From Sphingomonas sp. BT-65 (GTDB lineage: Bacteria > Pseudomonadota > Alphaproteobacteria > Sphingomonadales > Sphingomonadaceae), in NCBI RefSeq assembly GCF_026107375.2, contig NZ_JAPCIA010000002.1, positions 310,001-374,000 of the forward strand: a stretch of DNA of 64,000 bases. Reading direction: 5' to 3'. The notes beneath the pieces were generated by a model. That model was not told where the DNA came from. It saw only the letters and a program-made list of their open reading frames with translations, and did no database searches. The stretch's first letter is position 1; each line of letters starts with the position of its first letter. The translations under genes and the position numbers were made by a program. This document shows positions 52,314 through 61,045 of the stretch, in pieces.

Positions 52314-53444
52314 TCAGCCCAACGCCCCTGGGCGTCCCACGGCGCCGGCATAGAGCGCGGCATAGGCGGCGATCATCGCCTTCTCGTCGAACAACGCACG
52401 AGCACGCGCCTGGTTCGCCTTGCCGACGATCGCGCGCGCCTCGGGATGCGCGGCGAGCGTCTCGATCCGGTCGCGCAGATGCACCGGATTCCAGTCGTCG
52501 GCGATCGCCGGGAGGTTCTCCGGCGCGATCATCTGCGCGACGTCGCCGACCGGGGTCGAGGCGATCGGCAGCCCCGCCGCCATCGCCTCCATCACCGCGA
52601 TCGGCTGCTGCTCGCTCTTGGACGACAGCGCGAAGATGTCGAACAATCCCATGTAGCGGTGCGGATCGGGCAGGAAGCCCGGCAGCAGCACGGTCTTCTC
52701 CATTCCCATATTGTCGATCGTGTCCTGGATCGCCCCGCGCTCCGGCCCCTCGCCGACGATCACGAGCTGCGCGCGGCTCTTCATCCCGCCCATCGCGCGC
52801 ACCAGCATCGGCAGGTCCTTGACCTCGCGCAGCCCTGCGAGCGTGCCGACCACCGTGTGCCCCGGCAGCCGCTTGAACCCCGGGATCGCGCGCGTGTCGG
52901 GCTTCTTCGCATAGGCCGCGACGTCGATGCCGTTGGAGATGCGGTGGATGCGCTCGCGCGGCTGCTTCCACGCCTTGACTGCGACGCGCTCGAGCAGATG
53001 CGAGGGCACGACCAGCGCCTGCGCCGCGCCGAGTGCGATACGGCGATACATGTTGCGCACCGGATTGAGGCGCATCGCCTCGTCGGCGTTGAACCCGTCC
53101 TCGTGATGGATCACCGGCGGCAAATTCTTGGCGAACACGCGCTTCGCCATCACTCCGTCGATCGCGCCCCAATTATAGGTCAGGACGAGGTCGAACTTGG
53201 CCATGAACCGGGCGATCGCCTCGTAGCGCGCGACCGAAGGCTTGCCGGTCAGCGGCGGCGGGTTCTGCGCGATCTCGTAACGGATGCCTTTGGCGATCGC
53301 GTCGCGCGCGCCATAGGCGCCGTCGACGCCCGAGACGATGACGTGGCTCGCGCGATCGCCGAACGCGTTCATCAGCCGGACGGCGCGCGCTTCCTTGCCG
53401 CCCAGGTCGAAGCTCGAATGGAGATGGAGGATACGGATGGCCAT
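52314..53444 (-). CDS. GT4-type glycosyltransferase (GT-B fold)
   Basis: 376 residues. N-terminal acceptor domain 'ILHLHSSFDLGGKEARAVRL' with the GGxE-like opening; C-terminal nucleotide-sugar domain with 'GTLAGLREVKDLPMLVRAMG', 'LVIVGEGPERGAIQDTIDNM' and 'EQQPIAVMEAMAAGLPIAST' (the E-x7-E donor motif). It transfers a sugar to a lipid or polysaccharide, cytosolic or peripheral at the inner membrane. It stands alone, with no polysaccharide cluster around it; single GT4 genes of this kind are common in sphingomonads. Confidence 0.93.
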   Translation of the reverse strand: MAIRILHLHSSFDLGGKEARAVRLMNAFGDRASHVIVSGVDGAYGARDAIAKGIRYEIAQNPPPLTGKPSVARYEAIARFMAKFDLVLTYNWGAIDGVMAKRVFAKNLPPVIHHEDGFNADEAMRLNPVRNMYRRIALGAAQALVVPSHLLERVAVKAWKQPRERIHRISNGIDVAAYAKKPDTRAIPGFKRLPGHTVVGTLAGLREVKDLPMLVRAMGGMKSRAQLVIVGEGPERGAIQDTIDNMGMEKTVLLPGFLPDPHRYMGLFDIFALSSKSEQQPIAVMEAMAAGLPIASTPVGDVAQMIAPENLPAIADDWNPVHLRDRIETLAAHPEARAIVGKANQARARALFDEKAMIAAYAALYAGAVGRPGALG

Positions 53445-53574
53445 GCTGGGCGCGCTGCTTAGCGCCCAAATCCGCGCTGCGCGAAAATTTTTTGCGGCCG
53501 TGTCGATTCCGCCGCGCCCCGCTCGTCGTCAAGGTGACAGCGCATCATGGCGCTGGTGACCAAGGAGAAGAACC

Positions 53575-54264
53575 ATGCGCAAGATCATTGCAGCCGCCTT
53601 TGTCAGCCTCGATGGGGTGATGCAGGCACCGGGCGCACCGGAGGAAGACCCGACCAGCGGCTTCGAGCATGGCGGCTGGCTGGTGCCGCATTTCGACGAG
53701 ACCACCGGCGCGGCGGTGGACGAGATGTTCGCGCGCCCGTTCGACCTGCTGCTCGGCCGCAAGACCTATGACATCTTCGCCGCGCACTGGCCGCACTTCC
53801 CGACCGATCCGGACGCGGAAGGCTATGACGAATTGAACGCAGCGATCGCCCTACGCTTCGACGCGATCACCAAATATGTCGCCAGCCGCTCACAGCCGGC
53901 GCTCGACTGGCAGAACAGCGAGCTGCTCGGCCCCGACGTCCCGGCCGCGCTGCGCGAACTCAAGCGGCAGGACGGTCCCGACCTGCTGACCCAGGGTTCG
54001 AGCGAGCTGCTCCAGACCCTGCTCGCCGAGGACCTGGTCGACGAGCTGCGCCTGATGATCTTCCCGATCGTGCTCGGCAAGGGCAAGCGGATGTTCGGCG
54101 AAGGCGCGCAGCCGGCGGGTTTCCGCCTCGTCAAGTCGGCCGTATCGCCGAGCGGTGTGATCATCGCCGCCTATGAACGCGCCGGTGCAGTGGAGACCGG
54201 CTCCTTCGCCATGGAAGAGCCGACGCAGGCCGAGCTCGAGCGCCGCGCGAAGCTGGAGGACTGA
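53575..54264 (+). CDS. Dihydrofolate-reductase-like (RibD C-terminal) family protein
   Basis: 229 residues. 'RKIIAAAFVSLDGVMQAPGA', 'LLLGRKTYDIFAAHW', 'KYVASRSQPALDWQNSELLG' and 'LLTQGSSELLQTLLAEDLVD' then 'ELRLMIFPIVLGKGKRMF' match the YyaP/YwjB-type RibD-C domain family. NADPH binding is likely; the substrate is unknown. AAGGAGAAG precedes the ATG. The C-terminal 30 residues (EEPTQAELERRAKLED) are a charged extension. Confidence 0.9.
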   Translation: MRKIIAAAFVSLDGVMQAPGAPEEDPTSGFEHGGWLVPHFDETTGAAVDEMFARPFDLLLGRKTYDIFAAHWPHFPTDPDAEGYDELNAAIALRFDAITKYVASRSQPALDWQNSELLGPDVPAALRELKRQDGPDLLTQGSSELLQTLLAEDLVDELRLMIFPIVLGKGKRMFGEGAQPAGFRLVKSAVSPSGVIIAAYERAGAVETGSFAMEEPTQAELERRAKLED

Positions 54265-54293
54265 CCGATGGAGGGGCGGGAGTTCCTGCCCCT

Positions 54294-55169
54294 TCAGCTC
54301 ACCTTGGCGAGCAGCCGATCGATCCCCGCCACGGCCTCGGGCTCGCCGAGGCTGGGCGCGTGACCGGTCTCCGGCACCGTCACCAGATCGCATGCCTTGG
54401 CCCGCTTACGCATCGCGTCGGCGGTAGCGGCGGAGAGGATGTCGGAGCGGTCGCCGCGCACTACCAGCAGCGGCTTGTCCTTGAGCCCGTCGAACGCCCG
54501 CCACATGTCCGGACCCGCCTCGTTGCCCGGCACGCGGAACGGCTCGGCGATCTTCATGTCATAGTCGAGCACGATGCGCCCGGCACTGGTCAGCCGATAG
54601 AGGCGCTTGGCCATCGCCAGCCAGTCCTCGATGTCATAGCCGGGATAGACGTCGCCATTCGCCTCGGCCAGCGCGCGCGCGGCGTGCATCCAGGTCGGGT
54701 GCCAGTTCGCCTTGCCGACATAGCCGCGGATGCGCCCGAGCCCGAGCGGGTCGATCTCCGGCCCGACATCGTTGAGCACCGCGCCCGCGATCCGTTCGGG
54801 ATGAGTCGAGGCCATCAGCATCGTCAATATGCCGCCGAGCGAGGTCCCCACCGCGACGAACCGCTCGAGCTTGAGCTCCACGACCAGCGCCTCCAGATCC
54901 TGGAGATAGGTCAGCGGCACATAGGTCATCGGATCCTTGGCATAAGCGCTCTCGCCGCGACCGCGCAGATCGACCGCGATCACGCGCCATTCGCCCGCGA
55001 GCCGGTCCGCCAGCGCCGCATAGTCGCGCGCATTGCGCGTGAGGCCGGGGATGCAGAGCAAAGGCGGCTTGCCGTCCCCGCCGGGATAGTCGCGATAATG
55101 CAGCCGCAGGCCGTCGCCCGACCACCAGTAACCGTCGGTATAGTCGGGCAGGTTGCGCGCGGTCGCCAT
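54294..55169 (-). CDS. Alpha/beta hydrolase
   Basis: 291 residues from ATG 55169 (site GGGGGG). Oxyanion loop 'LCIPGLTRNARDYAALADRL', nucleophile elbow 'FVAVGTSLGGILTMLMAS' (Gly-Thr-Ser-Leu-Gly), Asp in 'LLVVRGDRSDILS' and His in 'VPETGHAPSLGEP'. All triad residues are present. An esterase, lactonase or epoxide-hydrolase-type activity is possible. It starts 18 bases from the divergent selO start, so the promoters of the two genes must lie inside each other's coding sequence. Confidence 0.93.
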   Translation of the reverse strand: MATARNLPDYTDGYWWSGDGLRLHYRDYPGGDGKPPLLCIPGLTRNARDYAALADRLAGEWRVIAVDLRGRGESAYAKDPMTYVPLTYLQDLEALVVELKLERFVAVGTSLGGILTMLMASTHPERIAGAVLNDVGPEIDPLGLGRIRGYVGKANWHPTWMHAARALAEANGDVYPGYDIEDWLAMAKRLYRLTSAGRIVLDYDMKIAEPFRVPGNEAGPDMWRAFDGLKDKPLLVVRGDRSDILSAATADAMRKRAKACDLVTVPETGHAPSLGEPEAVAGIDRLLAKVS

Positions 55170-55187
55170 CGCCCCCCATATCGCGCC

Positions 55188-56579
55188 ATGGCCGATTTCC
55201 CGCAAGCGCCGTCCTACCGGCCGGATCCCGCGATCCTGAAACTCGGCGAAACCTTCTACGACCCGGTCACAGCGGCAGACTTCCCGCAGACCCGCCTGCG
55301 CTTCCGCAACGACCGCGCCGCCGCGGAAATCGGACTGGACCAGCTCGACGACGCGGCTTGGCTCCGCCACTTCGCCCGGTTCGAGCCGCTGCCCGGCAAC
55401 CTGCCCCAGCCGCTGGCGCTGCGCTATCACGGCCACCAGTTCCGCGTGTACAATCCCGAGATCGGCGACGGCCGCGGCTTCACCTTCGCGCAGATGCGGC
55501 GCGGCGACGGCGCGCTGCTCGAGCTCGGCACCAAGGGATCGGGCCAGACCCCCTACAGCCGCTTCGGCGATGGCCGGCTGACACTCAAGGGCGGGGTGCG
55601 CGAGGTGCTCGCGACCGAGATGCTCGAGGCGCTCGGCGTCGAGACCTCGCGCAGCTTCTCGCTCATCGAGACCGGCGAGGCGCTGCAGCGCAACGACGAG
55701 CCCTCGCCCACCCGCTCGGCCGTGCTGGTGCGGATGAGCCGCAGCCATATCCGCATCGGCACCTTCCAGCGGCTCGCTTATTTCAGCGACGCGGCGAGCA
55801 TGCGCCGGCTGGTCGACTGGTGCCTCGCCGAGCTGTTCGGCGTCGAACCCGCGGCGAACCCGGTCGCGCAGTTCTTCGGACTGGTGGTCGAACGCACGGC
55901 CCGCCTCGCCGCCAGCTACATGGCCGCCGGCTTCGTCCATGGCGTGCTCAACACCGACAATATCAACGTCACCGGGGAGAGCTTCGACTATGGCCCGTGG
56001 CGCTTCGCCCCCAGCTTCGATCCCGCCTTCACCGCCGCCTATTTCGACCATGCCGGGCTCTACGCCTTCAGCCGCCAGCCCGACGCGATCCTGTGGAACT
56101 GCGCCCAGCTCGCGGTATCGCTGCGCCTGATCAGCGAGGCGCCACCGCTGATCGAGCGGCTGGAGCAGTTCGAGCAGCATTATCGCGAGGCCTATCCCCC
56201 TCCACTCCTGCGCCGGCTCGGCCTCCGCATGCGCGATGGCGAGGCCGGATGGCGGCTCAAGGACGCGATCGACGAGGCGCTGATCGCGACACAATGGTCG
56301 ATCGACCGCTTCTTCTTCGACGCCTTTGGCGGCGCGCTGCCTGCAAGCTACGGCGCTGAATGGGACGGGGTGCGCGACGCCCTCGCCGAGCACGATCCCG
56401 TCCCGCAAGGCCGCAGCCACCCCTATTTCGCCGGCGGCGAGCCCTGTTCGATGCTGATCGACGAAGTCGAGGCGATCTGGTCGGCGATCGACCGCGACGA
56501 CGATTGGCGCCCGTTCAACACCAAGATCGCGGCGATACGGCAGATGGGCGGAGCCCTCGATACGGGTAAGGTGGAATAG
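55188..56579 (+). CDS. selO: Protein adenylyltransferase SelO (YdiU, pseudokinase AMPylase)
   Basis: 463 residues, a little short of the ~480 usual. Transfers AMP to Ser/Thr/Tyr of redox proteins. 'LRYHGHQFRVYNPEIGDGRG' (Gly-rich ATP region), 'LELGTKGSGQTPYSRFGDGR', 'GVREVLATEMLEALGVETSR', and catalytic 'GVLNTDNINVTGESFDYGPW' with Asp257 and Asp267. ATG 55188 has no Shine-Dalgarno sequence, and only 18 bases separate it from the divergent hydrolase start. The C-terminal redox Cys seen in E. coli SelO is not evident; the protein ends MGGALDTGKVE. Confidence 0.95.
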   Translation: MADFPQAPSYRPDPAILKLGETFYDPVTAADFPQTRLRFRNDRAAAEIGLDQLDDAAWLRHFARFEPLPGNLPQPLALRYHGHQFRVYNPEIGDGRGFTFAQMRRGDGALLELGTKGSGQTPYSRFGDGRLTLKGGVREVLATEMLEALGVETSRSFSLIETGEALQRNDEPSPTRSAVLVRMSRSHIRIGTFQRLAYFSDAASMRRLVDWCLAELFGVEPAANPVAQFFGLVVERTARLAASYMAAGFVHGVLNTDNINVTGESFDYGPWRFAPSFDPAFTAAYFDHAGLYAFSRQPDAILWNCAQLAVSLRLISEAPPLIERLEQFEQHYREAYPPPLLRRLGLRMRDGEAGWRLKDAIDEALIATQWSIDRFFFDAFGGALPASYGAEWDGVRDALAEHDPVPQGRSHPYFAGGEPCSMLIDEVEAIWSAIDRDDDWRPFNTKIAAIRQMGGALDTGKVE

Positions 56580-56638
56580 TCGCGTTACTTGGTGCTAGAG
56601 CGTGCCCCATCTCAGGGGGCCAGCCAAAGAAAGAACGA

Positions 56639-58054
56639 ATGCCCGCATCGGAAATCATCTCGACCGAGCCCGCCACCGGCGCGGTGCTGTGGCGGAGGGA
56701 AATCGGCGACGTCGATGCCGAGGTCGCCAAGGCGCGCGAAAGCTGGGCCGACTGGGCCGCGCGCCCGCTCACCTACCGCATCGAGGCGCTGCGCCGCTTC
56801 GCCAATGTCGTCCGCCAGAAGTCCGACGCCTTCACCGACGTGATCGCGCGCGAGACCGGCAAACCGATCTGGGAGGCGCGCAGCGAGGTCGACACGGTGA
56901 TCGCCAAGGTCGACATCTCGGTCTCGGCCTTTTCCGAACGCACCGGCCAGCGCCGCATCGACGCGCCGATGAACACCCGCCTCGCGCTGCGCCACAAGCC
57001 GCACGGCGTGCTCGCAGTGCTCGGGCCGTACAACTTCCCCGCACATCTGCCCAACGGCCACATCGTCCCCGCGCTGCTCGCCGGCAACGCGGTGGTGTTC
57101 AAGCCGTCGGAGAAGACCCCCGCCACTGGCGCCTTCCTGGTCGAATGCTTCCACGCCGCGGGCATTCCCGAAGGGTGCATCCGCCTGCTGATCGGCGGCC
57201 CGGACGAGGGCAAGGCGCTCGCCTCGCATGACGGGATCGACGGACTGTTGTTCACCGGCTCGGCGCGCACCGGCATCGCGCTCAACCGCGCCTTCGCCTC
57301 CAAGCCCGAGAAGATCCTCGCGCTCGAAATGGGCGGCAACAACCCGATCCTCGTATGGTCGACCCCCGACATCTACTCGGCCGCGGTACTGGTGGTGCAG
57401 TCCGCCTTCACCACCGCCGGCCAGCGCTGCACCGCCGCGCGCCGCCTGATCGTCGACCAGAAGCTCTACGACCCGCTGATCGAGGAAGTGAACAAGCTGA
57501 TCGGCCGCCTCATCATCGGCGAGCCGCATGCCGACCCCGCGCCGTTCATGGGCCCGGTGATCGACAACGACACCGCCGACCTCCTGACCGAAAGCTTCCT
57601 CGAGCTCTCCTTCCTCGGCGGCCGTCCGCTGCGCCATATGGAGCGCCCGATCGACGGCCGCCCCTTCGTCACCCCGGCGCTGATCGACATGACCGAGGCG
57701 AAGGAAAAGCCCGATGTCGAGCTGTTCGGCCCGATCCTGCAGGTGATCCGCGCCAACACCTTCGAGGAGGCGATCGCCGAGGCGAACAACACGCGCTACG
57801 GCCTCTCCGCCAGCCTGGTGAGCCAGGACCCCAAGCTCTACGACCAGTTCTGGGCGAACATCCGCGCCGGCATCGTCAACTGGAACCGCCCGACCAACGG
57901 CGCCAGCTCCGCGGCGCCGTTCGGCGGCATCGGCTGGTCGGGCAACCACCGGCCCAGCGCCTATTACGCCGCGGACTATTGCGCCTATCCGGTGGTGTCG
58001 AGCGAGGCCGAGCAGGCGCGGGTGAGCATCGGCATCGGCCTGCGCGAAGGCTGA
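56639..58054 (+). CDS. astD: Succinylglutamate-semialdehyde dehydrogenase
   Basis: 471 residues. NAD+-dependent oxidation of N-succinylglutamate semialdehyde in arginine catabolism (AST pathway). Catalytic Cys264 (AGQRCTAARRL), Glu in 'ILALEMGGNNPILVW', 'PYNFPAHLPNGHIVPALLAG' and 'FKPSEKTPATGAFLVECFHA' match AstD; the 'HLPNGHIVPAL' segment is characteristic. No astA, astB or astC is near, so it may belong to a split pathway or act on a related aldehyde. AAAGAACGA precedes the ATG. Confidence 0.92.
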   Translation: MPASEIISTEPATGAVLWRREIGDVDAEVAKARESWADWAARPLTYRIEALRRFANVVRQKSDAFTDVIARETGKPIWEARSEVDTVIAKVDISVSAFSERTGQRRIDAPMNTRLALRHKPHGVLAVLGPYNFPAHLPNGHIVPALLAGNAVVFKPSEKTPATGAFLVECFHAAGIPEGCIRLLIGGPDEGKALASHDGIDGLLFTGSARTGIALNRAFASKPEKILALEMGGNNPILVWSTPDIYSAAVLVVQSAFTTAGQRCTAARRLIVDQKLYDPLIEEVNKLIGRLIIGEPHADPAPFMGPVIDNDTADLLTESFLELSFLGGRPLRHMERPIDGRPFVTPALIDMTEAKEKPDVELFGPILQVIRANTFEEAIAEANNTRYGLSASLVSQDPKLYDQFWANIRAGIVNWNRPTNGASSAAPFGGIGWSGNHRPSAYYAADYCAYPVVSSEAEQARVSIGIGLREG

Positions 58055-58113
58055 GCGGCCGCCGGGACGCACTGATCCTCCCGTTGCGACGAGCCGCGGA
58101 ACCGGCAGGGGCC

Positions 58114-58302
58114 ATGCGGATTATTCGCCCCGTGAAACCCCCCGCGTACGAATCCCCCCGCCCCACCCGCGCCGAACGGCTTCGCCGCGAAGCCAGCAAC
58201 TGCCTTGCCATCGCGGTGGCGCAGAAGGACCTCGCGTTCGCCGCCGAGCTGATCGACGAGGCGCTCCGTCTCGCCGGCCGCGCCCGCGAGCTGGCGAGCT
58301 GA
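58114..58302 (+). CDS. Small helical hypothetical protein
   Basis: 62 residues from ATG 58114 (GCAGGGG upstream). A basic, Pro-rich N-terminus (RPVKPPAYESPRPTRAER) precedes an amphipathic helical hairpin ('LRREASNCLAIAVAQKDLAF', 'LIDEALRLAGRARE'). No family recognised. Codon use fits the neighbourhood, which supports it as a real gene. Confidence 0.6.
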   Translation: MRIIRPVKPPAYESPRPTRAERLRREASNCLAIAVAQKDLAFAAELIDEALRLAGRARELAS

Positions 58303-58405
58303 ACCCGGCAGACAAGCCGATGGAACAGCTGCAATAGGTTCGCGGCTTATCCGCACGGACTGCGCCCGCTACATCGCCTCCGGGGAAATGGAGGGGATGG
58401 CATCA

Positions 58406-58576
58406 ATGTGGCAGCTGATCTGTCTGATTGCAGGACACCGGCGCATCCGGCGCGACGTTCGGAGTCGCGGCGACCGCTACCGCACCAATTGCGCGCGTTG
58501 CGGCCGTCCGATCGCCAAGGATCCTCGCACCGGCAACTGGGTCAACGACCGGGAAGCCGCGCACCAGCAAAATTAG
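58406..58576 (+). CDS. Small CxxC protein
   Basis: 56 residues from ATG 58406, which has GGAGGGG 9 bases upstream; in-frame ATGs at 58388 and 58397 have worse spacing. Reads MWQLICLIAGHRRIRRDVRS, then 'RYRTNCARCGRPIAKDPRTG' with one CxxC knuckle; the N-terminal Cys6 and His11 may complete a zinc site (C..H..CxxC). Such tiny cytosolic zinc proteins are common in alphaproteobacteria and uncharacterised. Confidence 0.6.
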   Translation: MWQLICLIAGHRRIRRDVRSRGDRYRTNCARCGRPIAKDPRTGNWVNDREAAHQQN

Positions 58577-58579
58577 ACT

Positions 58580-58820
58580 GTATCGACATTCAATCATTCC
58601 TCCCCCCGGAGGAGTGTCGGGTCGGATCGTCCCCCGGACGATCCTTGACCATGCGGGGCATGGTCAACCCGACACTGGGGACCAGCGCAGCTGGTGGAGG
58701 GGTAGTCTCCACAAGCGGGCTGGTCAGCTTGGGGCCACCTACCCCCCACCACCGCTTCGCGGCGGTCCCCCTCCCCCTCAGGGGGAGGAATGAACTCGCC
58801 TCGATCCTGAATGTCGATAC
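58580..58820. repeat. Repeat element with 13-bp terminal inverted repeats (copy 2 of the CCTCCCCC family)
   Basis: GTATCGACATTCA (58580-58592) and its exact complement TGAATGTCGATAC (58808-58820) bound an element whose inner ends again match: CATTCCTCCCCC on the left versus GGGGGAGGAATG on the right, with a 13-15-base insertion on the right side. The middle holds the CTTCGCGGCGGTCCCCCTCC core shared with the copy at 8359-8490. No coding sequence is inside. A miniature transposable element or very large folded intergenic repeat is possible. No clear target-site duplication is seen. Confidence 0.65.
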
Positions 58821-58848
58821 GGCCTAGGCTGCGCCCGCCCGGCTCGGC

Positions 58849-59820
58849 TCACGCCGCGCGAAGCGCGCGCCGCATCGCCCGATACTCGCCCGGCGTCATG
58901 CCGTAAGCTGCGCGGAACAGCCGGCCGAAATGCGCCGCGTCGCAGAATCCCCAGCGTTCGGCCAGCACCGCGATCGGTTCGCTCGTCGTCGACTGGCCAA
59001 GCAGTTGATGGACATGCTCCAGCCGCCGCTGGCGGATGCATGCATTGACCCCACCGTCGGCGCCGAACAGCCGGTAGAGCGTTGACCGCGATACCCCCAG
59101 AGATCGAGCCAGCGATGCCGGGTTGAGCTGCGCCGATCCCAACCGCGCGTCGATGATCGCCAGCGCGCGCTGGCGCACGGCGCCGTCGAACGCGTCGGCG
59201 GTCGGCGCGACGGGGCGCCCCTCCATCGAGAGCGAGACCGCGATCAGGTCGAGCAATACCCCGGACATGCGCTCGCCCTGCGCGGCGGGAATGTCGTGCA
59301 CCGATTGCTGCAGCTGCCGCAGATGCGTGCGCAGCAGCGCGGAACCGCTGGGCGAGATCACCGCGCCATGCAGGCTCCGCACCGGTCCAAACACCGACTC
59401 GGCCAGTGCGCGCGGGATCATCAGCAGCGCGGTGTCCGACCGCTCCGAGAAATGGCTGCCCGGCTGGGCCAGATCCACCATGATCGTGCCGCCCGTCGGC
59501 ACGGCGAAGTCGGCAAGCTCGCTATCGCCGCGGGCCGCACCGGCAAAGCGGACATTGACGGTCAGCCAGTCGACATCGTCGGCGCGGGCCATCGCGGTGG
59601 TGCGTGTCCAGGTCTGCGAGCAGAAGGTGGAGAAGCCGACCTGGATCGATCCCAGGCTGAAGAAGCTCGACCTGGTGTCGAACGCTTCATGCGGCACGGT
59701 CTCGAACAGGCGCCCGAAGGACGAAGGGCGTTCGCGCCACGCGTCATGACGCTCGCGCGCCTCGATCCCGCAGGTCGAGAAGCGATGAACGCTGATCGCC
59801 GGATAAATATTTGCCCCCAC
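58849..59820 (-). CDS. AraC-family transcriptional regulator
   Basis: 323 residues from GTG 59820; a GTG at 59823 is one codon earlier and GGAAGG is close to both. N-terminal sensor domain (AraC_binding_2-like: 'FSLGSIQVGFSTFCSQTWTR', 'LTVNVRFAGAARG', 'TIMVDLAQPG'), C-terminal double HTH ('LNPASLARSLGVSRSTLYRL', 'IAVLAERWGFCDAAHFGRLF' then 'AAYGMTPGEYRAM'). It is divergent from the sulfur-assimilation operon, so regulation of cobA-cysH or of an unlinked catabolic gene are both possible. Confidence 0.9.
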   Translation of the reverse strand: MGANIYPAISVHRFSTCGIEARERHDAWRERPSSFGRLFETVPHEAFDTRSSFFSLGSIQVGFSTFCSQTWTRTTAMARADDVDWLTVNVRFAGAARGDSELADFAVPTGGTIMVDLAQPGSHFSERSDTALLMIPRALAESVFGPVRSLHGAVISPSGSALLRTHLRQLQQSVHDIPAAQGERMSGVLLDLIAVSLSMEGRPVAPTADAFDGAVRQRALAIIDARLGSAQLNPASLARSLGVSRSTLYRLFGADGGVNACIRQRRLEHVHQLLGQSTTSEPIAVLAERWGFCDAAHFGRLFRAAYGMTPGEYRAMRRALRAA

Positions 59821-59953
59821 CACGCCTTCCTAGCCGGAATGCGCATAACCAACAACGCGTCATCCAGGATTGTCGGATTCGGCAAAGTTCGGCTTCCGCC
59901 CCCCCAAGCAACCATCGGTTGCCGCGAACGTCACCGGGGACCATCTGCCATCC

Positions 59954-60751
59954 ATGGCTTCCCTGCTCGATCCTTCCGCGCGCGGGCGCGTGATTCTGGT
60001 CGGTGCCGGTCCGGGCGATCCGGGCCTGCTGACCGTGCGTGCCGTCGAGGCGCTGAAGGCGGCCGACGTGCTCGTCCATGACGGGCTGGTCGATCCGCGC
60101 GTGCTCGACCTCGCGCCGCAGGCGCATCGCATCTCGGTCGCCAAGCGCCGCTCGAAGCACACCGTGCCCCAGGAAGGCATCAACGCCCTCATCATTGCGC
60201 ATGTGAAGACCGGCGCGATCGTCGTGCGCCTCAAGGGCGGCGACCCGTTCATCTTCGGCCGCGGCGGCGAGGAAGTGGAGGCGGTGCGCGCCGCCGGCCT
60301 GCCCGTCGAGGTGATCCCGGGCGTCAGCGCCGCACTCGGCGGCGCGGCCGAGGCGATGCTCCCGCTCACCCATCGCGACTGGTCGAGCGCGGTCAGCTTC
60401 GTCGCTGGCCAGTGCAAGGGCCTCAGCGAGCAGGACTGGTCTGGCCTCGCCGGCAAGGGCCGCACGCTGGTCATCTACATGGGCGTGCAAACCTGCCCCG
60501 ACATCGCCGAGAAGTTGATGCGCGACGGCGTCGCCCCCGACATGCCCGTCGCGGTGCTCGAGCGCGCGACGCTCGAAGGCAGCCGCGCGATGAAGACGCT
60601 GCTCGCCGATTTGGGTCCCATGGTCGAGCGCGAGAAGGTCCAGAGCCCCGCGATCATCGTCGTCGGCGAGGTGGTCGCGCTGTCCGACGCGCAGGACAAG
60701 CTCGCCGGCTGGGCGAAGAAGGCCGAACTCATGCACGGATTCGACTTGTGA
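59954..60751 (+). CDS. cobA: Uroporphyrinogen-III C-methyltransferase (siroheme/cobalamin branch)
   Basis: 265 residues from ATG 59954. Transfers two methyls from SAM to uroporphyrinogen III, giving precorrin-2, the siroheme precursor. 'VILVGAGPGDPGLLTVRAVE', 'VRLKGGDPFIFGRGGEEVEA', 'EVIPGVSAALGGAAEAMLPL' and 'VIYMGVQTCPDIAEKLM' are the SAM-binding P-loops. Single-function SUMT, not the CysG fusion. As the first gene of the sulfite/nitrite reductase operon it supplies siroheme. The stop overlaps the next GTG (GTGA). Confidence 0.96.
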   Translation: MASLLDPSARGRVILVGAGPGDPGLLTVRAVEALKAADVLVHDGLVDPRVLDLAPQAHRISVAKRRSKHTVPQEGINALIIAHVKTGAIVVRLKGGDPFIFGRGGEEVEAVRAAGLPVEVIPGVSAALGGAAEAMLPLTHRDWSSAVSFVAGQCKGLSEQDWSGLAGKGRTLVIYMGVQTCPDIAEKLMRDGVAPDMPVAVLERATLEGSRAMKTLLADLGPMVEREKVQSPAIIVVGEVVALSDAQDKLAGWAKKAELMHGFDL

Positions 60752-61044
60752 AGCTGCTCACCGGAAACGACCTGCCCACGGGCGACGTCACTTGGTGGAC
60801 CGGCGAGGGCTGGTCGCGCCATGTCGAGGACGCCGTCGATGTCGGCGACCAGGGCGAGGCGATCGCGCATGCCGAGGAAGGCGCGCGCCGCGTCAACGGT
60901 CCCTATGTGATCGACGCCACCGAAACCCCCGAGGGACCGCGCCCCGCGCACATCAAGGACCGCATCCGCGCGCTCGGCCCGACCGTGCGCCCGGACCTGA
61001 CACTCAAACCCGCCGACCCCAATGCCGGCAGCTGGGTGATCTGA
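60748..61044 (+). CDS. DUF2849 domain protein of the sulfur operon
   Basis: 98 residues from GTG 60748, which overlaps the cobA stop. 'VKLLTGNDLPTGDVTWWTGE' and 'GWSRHVEDAVDVGDQGEAIA' match the small DUF2849 proteins always found between cobA and the sulfite/nitrite reductase in alphaproteobacteria. The two Trp and 'RPAHIKDRIRALGPTVRPDL' suggest a soluble partner of the reductase. Function unestablished. Confidence 0.9.
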   Translation: MKLLTGNDLPTGDVTWWTGEGWSRHVEDAVDVGDQGEAIAHAEEGARRVNGPYVIDATETPEGPRPAHIKDRIRALGPTVRPDLTLKPADPNAGSWVI

Positions 61045-61045
61045 G

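Noticed and set aside
55170..56420. Upstream extension of the alpha/beta hydrolase frame (708 codons in all)
   Set aside because: The added part is antisense to selO; ATG 55169 has a GGGGGG ribosome site.
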